Shown: positions 36,345-46,382 of the stretch, piece by piece
How positions within the stretch are numbered: the first letter of the stretch is position 1
Layout: each line of letters opens with the position of its first letter
NCBI GenBank assembly: GCA_030374765.1
Contig: JARGXX010000111.1
Coordinates: 1,178,001 to 1,242,000 of the forward strand
Length of the DNA: 64,000 bases
DNA from: Agarophyton chilense
Lineage: Eukaryota; Rhodophyta; Florideophyceae; Gracilariales; Gracilariaceae
Direction: 5' to 3'
The notes under the pieces: generated by a model
What the model saw: only the letters and a program-made list of their open reading frames with translations
What the model was told of the DNA's origin: nothing
Databases searched by the model: none
Program-made: the position numbers and the translations under genes

Positions 36345-36412
36345 AAGGAAATTACTCCATATTGGTTCGTGGAGTAGTTAAACCCTACGAACCAATATGG
36401 AGTAATTTCCTT
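36345..36412. repeat. Perfect inverted repeat (26-bp arms, 16-nt loop)
   Basis: Arm 36345-36370 and arm 36387-36412 are exact reverse complements; the loop is GGAGTAGTTAAACCCT. No gene within 2 kb on the left side. Confidence 0.9.
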
Positions 36413-37179
36413 TGAAAAGATAGATCATCTACCCTTCCACGTGCTTCGATACTTAACAGGCTCTGTGGGTCATCACCTGTCTCTACAATGACAGCACAAG
36501 TAACCTATCCAGTGCCTGAAATAAGTTCTTTCGACAGCTTCTGAAATATAAAGGAGTTGGATGGCGATTTGGGGCTCGTATCACCACCCAACGGATCAGT
36601 GAGATCCAGTCAAAATGTCTCTTGCGTCTGTGTCGCTGATGGGAGATGCGGGAAATTCGACAATCAAGAAATTATAGTTCGGAGCGGGTGAACAAAGCTT
36701 GTCTTTTCTTAAAAGTACAACTTGTCTTCGGAGGTCTTTTCACAAGATATAAAGCTAGCTGTTCTAGTTAATGAAGCCCTATTTATACAAATCTAAATCT
36801 ATTTCTTTGTTCTTTACACAACAATCGATACTGACCGTGAATATTTTATAGTTTTGTTTTCGTTTGGGAAAGATAGAAGTATGCTAAAAAGTGACGTTTA
36901 TGTGTTTTTGGGCTGTTTTGTCGGTTTGAAAGACATTCTTTTGTCAACTTAGATTAAGCCTATGTATAACTGTTTTGTACAGTTTAATTTTAGTTTGGTC
37001 TACATCGAAAATACATATCAAGATAAGAAAAAAATCTTCTCCTTTTTCATATATTTGCAATGAAAAGCTTAATGTGCATCTATTTCAAAAGGTTCCCACA
37101 CCTTGCATGCCAGTCGAAGCTCGCAAGACACAACACCCTATGCTCTTTATCCACCTTTAGCCCTTCGCACCGCTCAGCA
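36413..37179. other. Region without a recognised gene
   Basis: AT-rich, no ORF with recognisable content. Confidence 0.4.
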
Positions 37180-38340
37180 TCAGATTCCGTCTACCCAGCT
37201 TCGCAGCCGGACGCCCAAATCGACCGAACTTCGTCCTTCCGATTCCCGCCGAGCTTCCTTACAAAGATTTTGTCCCGCCCACTGCCTTTCACCCAACCCG
37301 GACCACCGCCACGAAAACGGAAAACCGCTCCGCGCCGCCCACCCACTACGAAAGGAAAAATGGCACCGCCCGGTGGCTGAATGAGCTTCACGAAGCGATG
37401 GTGATCCACTTTTTTCCGTCAAACGTACAAGCATCCGCACGCATATCCGTCATCCGCCTCCGCCACACGGATGGGTCCCTGGAACCGCATATATCGCGCT
37501 TCCGAGACCTCTTGGACATATACGAGATCTCGGTGTACGAAGTTTGTATGCTTTTACAGCTGTCTCTCCAGACGAGATACCAATGCAAGCTGTTAGAGAA
37601 GTTCCCCGACGGTCTCCCGCCTTGCATGGCGGTCGTCTACAAACACGTGCGGACTATCTAGCGAGGAAATGGGCTGAAGGCCCTTCAACGGACATGGCTT
37701 GCCATTCCTGACATCCCCGTTTCCGAGATAAGGACCGCCTATCAAAAACCCCTGCCTAAGAGCGCCTGTGCTGACCGGAGGATCAGTAGAGAAAAAGTTC
37801 GATGACCCGTTTTACTAAAGCAAGCCAGTTTGTTGCGCCTTAAGTACTGCATCCGACTCCCTAGTGGAGAAGGACTTGACTCGCTACTGCTATCCAGCCA
37901 TTGGTTGCATGCTACCTAACCTAGTTGTTCCGTGGCCTGCTGTTGACTCAAAACGGACTCGGATCCCTTTTGGGGTTACGCGTGTGTCCCAGTGCGTCAC
38001 AGCGCCCCACTGACCCGGCGTTTATAAAAAAGGACCCGAAGGCGGAATGCTGGGGCCTGTCGTACTCCAAAAGCCGACTGAAATCCGCATCTACCGCTCG
38101 CACGGCCGCTGCATGAAATACGACCGTGCTGCTTGGAGTGACCCGAAATACCCTTGTAGGGCAAACGCTCCCGGTCCCGCCCCCCGATGACCTTGAAAGC
38201 AGGCGAAAAACTAATCCAGCCGCACTCCAGTGCAGCTCAAGTTATCGCTTAACCTCAACCTTAGCTCTAATTTCGGCTATCCGCACGCGAAGTGATCCCC
38301 TCCAGAGAAATGGTATACACGTTTTCCTTAAATGGACTGA
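37180..38340 (+). pseudogene. GC-rich gag-like fragment
   Basis: A GC-rich block in AT-rich surroundings. 37398-37661 reads SLEPHISRFRDLLDIYEISV and LLEKFPDGLPPCMAVVYKHV, matching the capsid-like part of Ty3-type gag. Near 38030-38080 KKDPKAECWG resembles the start of a zinc knuckle. The preceding frame at 37060-37380 is proline-rich. No pol part follows. Confidence 0.5.
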
Positions 38341-38379
38341 TCGAATAAAGTACACTCGAACGCAGATAACTCTTAGAAG

Positions 38380-38587
38380 TGTTGACTTGAGTTCGTTTTT
38401 CTCGATTAAGTCTGTGTTCTTCTGCTCTTTTATGTTACTTCTTTCTAAATTGTTCTAGACGCATATCATTTTGTTCTAAAACAGTTTTTTCCTTTTCTAC
38501 ATAAAGCTTCTACAGTCTTTCACATAATTCTATTACATAAAGCAGTTTCCAATCGTATTTTAGGACCTTCTAAAGGCTTCTACAACA
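38380..38587 (-). repeat. 3' LTR of copia G (outer end approximate)
   Basis: On the minus strand the purine tract GTTGAGAGGGGG is followed by TGTTGTAGAAGCC, a typical PPT/LTR junction at 38587/38588. The outer limit is a guess. No matching 5' LTR was found near 42.8 kb. Confidence 0.5.
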
Positions 38588-38636
38588 CCCCCTCTCAACT
38601 TTTAAAATCCTACAGTCCAAGCATTTGCCCACATCG

Positions 38637-41600
38637 TTAGTGCTCAGTTTTCTGAAGAGTCTTAGTAAAAAAATCGGCTATCATGTTATCTGAAGGACAG
38701 CAATTGATTTCAATAAATTGTTGTTGCACACATTTTTGAACATGAAAGTGCTTAATAGTAATGTGTTTCGATTTTCCATAACTTCCTTCATTTTTAGAAG
38801 TAAATATTGCTGACTGGTTGCTCACACAAATAGTAACTGGTGATGATGTGACATTTTTCATTTCATACATTAGTTGCAAGAGAAATAATGTTTCTTTAAC
38901 TGCTTTACATAATGCAATTAATTCTGTTTCTGTACTTGATAAAGAAACACAGTTTTGATTACGGCTGCTCCACGATATTAAATAATTTTCATAGTAGCTG
39001 GCATATCCTGAAATTGATTTTTGCTCTTTTGTATTTCCCCAATTTGCACAACTGAATATTTCTACAGTGTTGCTTTCTTTCCACGAAAAAAAGGTACAGA
39101 TCTTTTGTTTTCGGCATAAAGCGTAATACTCTTTTGCAAGGAGACCAATGTTCATTAAAAACACTATCAGAATATTGGCTTAGAGTAGTACTGGCATAAG
39201 ACAGGTCTGGTCTCGTTCCAAGCATCATATAAATGATGGATCCAATTGCTTTTCAATACGGAACTGATTCTGTTCCGATTCCGATTTCTTTCGGTTTCAA
39301 AAATGCTTTGTTAGGTTCTAGAGGGGTTTGAATGGGTTTGTTGTTTTCAATACCAAATATTTTCAACACTGTTTCCGAATACTGTTTCATTATTTTTCTC
39401 TATTTTATGTTGTACTTTACTTTGATTCTAACAACATGGCATATTTCCCTCAGATCTTTCATACAAAAAAATGTAAGCTCAATTTCGATTTGACGAACTT
39501 CATCGTTTCAATGTCTTCAGCAGAGATGATGAAGTAATCTGAATACAAAAATAAAAATACTGGATGTCCATTTATATTTCAAACAAATATACCATTATCT
39601 GGGTTGCATTTTGCGATTTCTATCTCTCCATGTACCGAGAAAGTTACTTTATATCAATCTCTCGGTGCTTCTTTAAACCATAAATACATTTCTGCAATTT
39701 ACAAACATGCGTAGGATATTTTGTGCTTTTAAATCTTTCTGGTTGCTCCATGCATATTGTTTTCTAGAATACCATTCGAAAATGCGGTTGTGACACCCAT
39801 TTATAAAATATGCATTTTAAGCTGCATAGAAAGTGCAAGAATCATTCAGAAAGAGGCTATTATTACAACTGATGCATATGTTTTAAAATAATCCATTCCA
39901 TATTTTTTTTGAACTCCTCTGCACACGAGGCGCTATAAATTTTTTTGGTTTCCTGTTTCAGGTTTAATTTATAAATGTATTTAGGAGTAAGAATTCGCAT
40001 TCTAGCTTTTTTAGGTAACAGGGTCTATGTATTGTTTTTCATGAAAACATTTATTTCTTTTTCCATTGCAGTGGTCCAATACTTTTTATCAGATACTGTG
40101 AGTTCTTCTTCAATAAGATTAGGTCTCCATTCATTTGCGAACATAATAACTGCTCCTGTAGTAGTATTTTCATTTTCTTTAGTATGCTCGTACGTCAGAA
40201 ATGCTGGAGTCTTTACGACTCTTGTGGATCTTCTAGGAACGATTTGATGAGTTTCTAAATTTTTGTCGTCCCGATTTCCTGGTTCCTGAATATGTTCTGT
40301 GTTTGAACAATTTTCTTCAAGTTATTTGTCATTGCTGTTTTTTTCTGCGTACACTCCAAGACCATTGTCTTTTGGGGGCTCACAAACCTGTGCATTTGCA
40401 CTTACTATAACTCTTCTCGTACTTTTGTCGATGAATATGTAGTTTTTTTCCTTCATATCCAATAAAAGTGCACAGTCTTCATTTAGCATCCCATTTTATT
40501 CGTTTTCCTTTTGAAACAATAACCTAGGCCAAACATCGAAAACCTCTAAGATTGGAAAGGTTCAGCTTCCTTTCAGCCCTTTTTCTTAAAGGACTCATGT
40601 CTTTTATATTTTTGTTGGAAAAAAATTTCTGTTTTTGTTTGCCGTCTGTACTGCCTCGGCCCAAAAACTTTAAGAAACTTTGTAGTAATAAATCATACAA
40701 CGAGCTTTTTCACATAGTGTTCTATTCAGTCTTTTTGCAATTCCATTTTGTTGCGGTTGGTGAGCAACTGTATGCTAAAAAACAATTCTTTTTGATTTAA
40801 AAAATTAGTATAGTTTTGTAGATGAATATGATCTTCTTCTCTGTCACTGCGAATTCTTTTGACAGAAAGTCTAGTCTGATTCTCAGCCAATTCAATAACT
40901 TTCTTCGTTTCTTTGAACCGATTCGTTTTTTGTTTTCAGGAAATAAACATAAGATTTTCTAGTGTAACCATCTGTAAACGTGATAAATAAAATCTTCCTC
41001 CATTTAAAAGAGTTTTGAAAGGAGTACAAAGGTATATGTGAATTAATTCCAGTTTTGGTTTTGCTTGAAAGTCGTTAATAGGTTTAAGTGACTTTGAATC
41101 CATTTTTCCTTGAACGCACCCCTCGCAGTATTTTTCCATTTTTGGTTTTAGTAGCGTTGGTATTCCAGCAGCAGTTTGTTTTGAATATAATTGATTTAAA
41201 ACTGATTTTCTAGTGTGTCCATGTCTGGAATGCTATAATTCAATATATTTCAAAGTTTTGCTGTGCGGCAGAATATGAGAAATCATTATTATCCTTAGTT
41301 TTGTAAGCTTTGAAACAGCACATTGATGAGTCTGTCTGAACATTTAAGATTGTTTCCTTGTTATGGTTTGTAATTATTTTGCATGACTCTTTCTGAAAGT
41401 GAACAGTATTACTACGTTCATCCATTTTTCCAAAAGATAAAACATTAGTAGCAATTACGGTTACATGCAGTACTTCCAAGGTTATTAGAACTTCACTTTT
41501 TCAGTTTCTAGTTTTGTGTATTGCAATATTTCCTTTTATGTTTAAAGTGGCTTTGGTTCCATCCCCAAATCTAATCGTAACGGGGTCAAATTTGCGTACA

Positions 41601-42757
41601 CTGTTAGTTACAACTAGCATTGGTTGTTTTTCATGTGAAATGATGCCCCTGTATTCAAATACCATGTTCTCGGCAGTTCTGATTCTTTTTTTCGAGCCAT
41701 AAAAAAATTTTCAGCCCTTTTTAGAGTATAAAGTGATGGGATTGTTTGAAAGTTCAGTCTGGTTTCTATTTTTGTATAAAACAAAGTTTTCATCTCTTCT
41801 TTTCGTGCGACAGTTTCGAATTCTATGTTTTTTTGACAGTAGTGACAGTTGAAAAGAAATTCTGTATTTCTCTTTTCATGTTTTTCTTTAAGGGAAATTC
41901 CGTTTTATTGCTCTTCGGATGTAGATTGTTTTGTACTTTTTCCGTAAGATTCTAGCATGAAATTCTTCAATTGAAAAAAGATTTCGTTATATTTTCTAAT
42001 ATCACGACAAGATTTTCGTATGGTTTTGGTAAACTTCGTAATGGTGGCATAATATATTCTTTTGTTTTTTGAACACACAGTTGATGTAATATAGTTCTTA
42101 AACGTTCCAGTTGTTTAATATGATCTTTCGCGGAATCTCCTGCTTTTAATTCCTTTGATACAAAATGTTCTTTTAGGTGCATTGTGTTTGCCATTCCTTT
42201 GTTTTCATTAACTTCTGATAATTCATTTCATGCTTCTGTTCCGGTATTAGCCAATTCAAAATAATTAAATTGATTGTCGTCTACTAAAAGACTGATATCT
42301 ATCAAAGCCTTTTCATTTGCAGTAGCTTTGTCTTTTGTTTGTATGATAGCCTTTCAATGTTTATTCTTCTTCAAATAATTCATCATTCTGAATTGCCATG
42401 AATGGAAGTTGTCTCCGTTTAGTTTTTCAGTTTTGAACTTCTTTTTTCCCTCCATATCCATTTTGTTTGGTTTTTGTGCTTTTTCTATATTTATTGTAAT
42501 ACCAGCAGTTGGCGACTTTCAGAACCATTTTCTTTCTTCTTTTCCGAAGAACAGATATTAATATTGTATAATATCAAAAGTTCTGATTTGGGAGGACTCA
42601 GATAATTTTTGAACTGCTTCTGCACAATTCTGTTCAGTTCTGGTTTCGATTTCCAACGATTTTGATCAATTAGTCTCGGTTTCTGCACTCTACAGTACGA
42701 TTTTCTGGTTTTAAAACTTGAATTCTGACAATTGTGTAGTGTACTTGTGGACGCCAT
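38637..42757 (-). pseudogene. Copia element G, AT-rich and strongly decayed
   Basis: Minus-strand order: a start-like MASTSTLHNCQNSS frame at 42491-42757, gag core at 41967-42194 (LKAGDSAKDHIKQLERLRTI), integrase pieces at 40936-41139 (YCEGCVQGKM, then LELIHIYLCTPFKTLLNGG), an RT box degraded to YSDYFIIS near 39510-39535, and RNase H at 38637-39228 (ISGYASYYENYLISWSSRNQ, LSSTETELIALCKAVKETLF, NMIADFFTKTL). The base composition is clearly more AT-rich than the other elements, and no long frame is left. Confidence 0.75.
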
Positions 42758-43428
42758 TTTCTGGGCTGCTAATGGCGCGGGTGGTGACAGACCCAGTAGA
42801 ACGAAATGCCAGGGGGTACTAGTCTACAACCGTAGACAAAACGACAGAGACCGGCGGAAACGGCCAACCAGTAAAGGCCCAAAGAGCACTAACAAACGAT
42901 ACAACCACTCCGCAGAACACCTACGAGCGCCCGCAAGCCACTGCAGGGCTGCACTCGTAGTGGGGAAAGGTTGATGCTAAAGAGGGCGGGAGACCAAGCC
43001 TCCAAGGAAAGTGAAAGGGGGAAGCAGGGCAGAGAGAGAAACGGTTGATGGCAAAATAGGCCCGGACAGGGCTGAGAGAAGTGAGGGTGCCCCAGGAGCT
43101 TCCAGGGAAAAGTGGTCTCCCCCCGCAGAGTTGGCGCCGAAGCGCTCGGCTCGGGGGTTTATATAGACGATCAGAATATTGCATAAACTCCACTCATGCA
43201 TAAGACAAAGCCTAAAAGCTACACCCGTAGCCTTGAATTTGGGACGTCTTCTAGTAGAACTCCCTAGGAAAGGCTTTTTCTATTCTGATGACGTCTATAT
43301 AATACGCGGTTAGAATCTGGAATCACCAGTTCCACCGTTTCATCCAAACATGAATCCTACAACCTTGATTCGAGAGATGACCTGACGACGATACCGACTC
43401 ATCCAGCCGCGAGCCGGTATACGCGCCG
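42758..43428. other. GC-rich LTR-like or promoter-like segment
   Basis: Composition changes sharply from AT-rich G to GC-rich sequence near 42760. It contains GGTTTATATAGACG (TATA-like, about 43156-43170). It could be the LTR of the same Ty3-type family as the gag-like block at 37.2-38.3 kb, but no repeat partner was found. Confidence 0.3.
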
Positions 43429-43962
43429 GTGTTGGACCTTGAAGCCGAAGAATTGGACAGTGAAGTGGACCAGAGCGTCACCTATGCGTCCGTGGAAGCG
43501 GTCGTAGACCAGTTCCAACTGGTCGTGGACGACGCTATGGCTGGCCACCCTCAACCTGACAACGCGGTCGAAGTCGACGCAGTGCGTTGCGGCGACGCAG
43601 CCTGCTTGGGCGCCACAGCGCGGTTGGGCAGGCGACGCTGTGAGAGGGACGGAGGCGGTGGAGGCGAAGGCCGTGAAGGCGGAGGCCATGGAGGCGGACA
43701 ACAAAGAGGCGGAAGAGGCTGTCGGGGCGCAGACAAGGGAGAGGGTTCATGCGCGCTGCGACGGCAGAGCGACGATGGGGCGCTTGAAGAAGCGCGGCAG
43801 GTTGGTGATGCAGGCGCAAGGGCGGCCGAAGGCTGCGACGACAGCGGGGAGCCAGACGGTGCTGGTGGGCGGCGGTGGCCGAGGAAGAAGGGGCAAACGG
43901 AGGAAGACGGAGATGGCGCCGCTGACGGTCGCGGCGCCGTCTTGAGTGATGGAGACCGGTAA
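43429..43962 (+). other. GC-rich open frame, unrecognised
   Basis: 177 codons starting LDLEAEELDSEVDQSV, then Gly/Arg-rich low-complexity sequence made by GGAGGCG-type repeats (43650-43720). Several other frames are open here for the same compositional reason, so I cannot say it is a gene. Confidence 0.2.
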
Positions 43963-44000
43963 GGGCGTCTGGCCGGTTTTGGAACGGGGTGGTGTATTTT

Positions 44001-44030
44001 GAAGCGAATCTCAATCTCGAGATTCGCTTC
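44001..44030. repeat. Perfect hairpin, 12-bp arms
   Basis: GAAGCGAATCTC and GAGATTCGCTTC separated by AATCTC. The sequence from 44031 to 44807 shows no gene. Confidence 0.8.
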
Positions 44031-44807
44031 CACTTCCACCATCCCAACTGGCCGTTCCACACCAACCAATCATCGGTGTGGGAGTCCCAGGTGCAGGGAC
44101 AGGGGGATTGCTCCGGTCCACAGGACAGGTACCGGGAGACAACCCCCTGTCCTTGCTGGGCGGTTACAGTACTGTTCGACTTTGGAAGGTTTTGAGCAAT
44201 TCTAAATTTCGTCCCAGTTAGTGTCTCCCTTCCTGGTGAGACTTCTCTTCGCGCTGTAGTGTACGTTTTCAAATGGTTGGTAGACTAGTATCCACACGCC
44301 CGGCGGATTGGCTTAACATGAGGCCATTTCTATTTTCCAAAAACTTAGTAAAAATGGCTGGTTTCTAAACTGGAGCGATGTATTATATTTTCAAAGTAGA
44401 AACTGTTTTTCTAACCATGTTTTCCTTGCTTTAAAGTACATTCATTAGACAGTTGTCTTCAATTACAGCAGCTCAGTGGTTTCACGACGGCTTGGAGACT
44501 GATAAACACATGGTTCAAACCTCGTTGAGTTCAGTGTAGCTCGAAAACTCCTACGGGAGCTCGACTAATTCTAAAAATTATTATGGTCTAAAAACGCATT
44601 TGCGTCCACTTGAACAGCAGCCAGAATATGGTGACATTTGGTAAAGGAATTGTTTCGTCAGAAAGCATAATATATCTAGCAAGTTGAACGAAGAGGATTG
44701 AATTAGTAGGGGGCTTGAGATAATTTGAACTTTTGTTTTATGCTTTTAAAAAATGCCTCTAAAAAGCCTTAAAACGCATAATAACACACGACTATCAATG
44801 TCGTTGA

Positions 44808-45177
44808 CTAAATATTGCACCAAAGATGATAAATGTGATGCAGATTATCTATAAAACAATCATGACCGGTTCCACTCTGACATATATAAACATCAATATC
44901 AATGTACTTTCGGCATTCTGAACAAACAAAATTTGATTTGTATGTGGTTTTGCAGACTTTGAATCGTTCTTGATATATTTGGAACGTCAAAAAAACGATC
45001 CATTTTCCTTTGTTTCCGATTGGTCTCAATTTCATGAATGCCGGAACCAGCCATATATAAGGTTTCTATTTCATCTCCCTCCTTATATTTTCGTTTCATT
45101 GTCCGAATAGCATCCCATTTGCTATCCAATAATCCCTCTGCAAGATGAAAATAGAAAATATGGGGTGTAAAATTCAA
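44808..45177 (-). pseudogene. C-terminal end of a PiggyBac-like transposase
   Basis: Two shifted frames together show HLAEGLLDS, KRKYKEGDEIET, then a Cys-rich tail KVCKTTYKSNFVCSECRKY, ICQSGTGHDCFIDNLHH. The pattern C..C...C..C...IC...TG..CF...H.H is the tail of PiggyBac-derived proteins common in oomycetes and other protists. The catalytic part is missing; 45178-46100 contains no recognised gene. Confidence 0.6.
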
Positions 45178-46100
45178 TGTGTTTCCGTATGCACCTTTGT
45201 AAATATTCTAAACATCAACCACGCAAATTGCAATCGAATAAGTATTAACTCTGTTTGGGTTCTTCCGACACGCCACTACGACTTCAACGGCGTTTAAAAT
45301 GGAGTCGAAACCAGAATCCGTAAGATTGGACATCATAACCAAACGTGCGAAAGAGTTGCAAAGGCTTCTGATTCATTGAAAACTTTCTCTTTGTCAAAAA
45401 GTTTTCCGCCGAAAGTGCCAAGTTCCCCGGCAATTTCTAGGGACCTAGTGTAGAGCAACGCGTGCGCGTATATCCGATCGGGGCACCATTCATAAGGGAT
45501 TCGATATATCGAGGACCACGTCACCGATATCATGAGTAATACTAGTTTTTAGTATTTTAGTCACCTTAGAAGGTATGTTATTTAAGTCTCTATAGTAGAA
45601 TCGTTGTGGACGGATGGACGTGAAAGGCTGGGGTTACACAAATGATACGTGTATGGACCAGGGTTGGTTTGCACTACTATAGTCTACACCTGTTGTTCAC
45701 TGTCTAAACTAGACTTTAACAATGGCTTCACCGTCATCGCTACCACCAAGTAAATGGTAATCGAGTGCTTGGTTCTAGATTATGTCGCCTACGCGAATCT
45801 CCGTCTCTTAACGGGAAAAACCGCGACGAAGTTGTTTAATTTAGCCCCTCAGGAAGCTCAGGAGTACTTGTACCATTGTTATTGGTTTTCTTGTGTTCAG
45901 GACAGTACATTGCTTCTGTATAGGGTTGCTTTTACCCGTCATTATTTCGCTTATCTAGTTTGGATACCTTTTTATAGGTCTGTACGCTTGGTCGTGTGTC
46001 CTATTTTGCTCTACATTTTCGCCCCACATTTTTGTTTTGTCCATAAAAAATCCTTTTCCTTGGATCCCCTTTTGATTGTTTCTCTTTTCCGGGGTTCATC

Positions 46101-46368
46101 TGAAAGAGTTATGGACACTCTACTGTTCAGTGTCGACCTTGTCGAAGAGGTAGAGCGTGCAAATTGCTAGAGTGTAGTCGTTGTACACTATCGGTGTGAG
46201 TACCGTGGTTTACAATTCATAATCATGAAGGTCTAAATACACAAAGTCATAACATATAAACGGCCGTAATTAACAACGAACATATTCATCAAACTGAATC
46301 AAAGATACAAATTCAAATACCAAGCGGGCGCATCCAAAAGCAACCAACCAGAACCGAATAGTTCTATA
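46101..46368 (-). repeat. 3' LTR of copia C
   Basis: 268 bp. On the minus strand it starts TATAGAAC and ends CTCTTTCA; the TA start instead of TG is fixed by the target duplication and by the other LTR. Confidence 0.95.
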
Positions 46369-46382
46369 CTCCTCCCTTTTCA
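46369..46382 (-). other. Polypurine tract of copia C
   Basis: Minus strand TGAAAAGGGAGGAG directly before the LTR; its first three bases are the stop codon of the polyprotein. Confidence 0.8.

Noticed and set aside
43535-44272. Long minus-strand frames (245 and 172 codons) rich in Arg/Pro/Ser
   Set aside because: GC-rich repeats keep several frames open at once; no frame has a recognisable product.
44462-44532. tRNA or SINE head with A box (CAGCTCAGTGG) and B box (GGTTCAAACCT)
   Set aside because: Neither acceptor nor T stem pairs, no tail or second copy is seen; probably chance or a long-dead SINE.
45754-46170. Plus-strand frame of 138 codons next to element C
   Set aside because: It runs into the LTR of C, and the part before the insertion does not continue in frame beyond 51185; no domain recognised.
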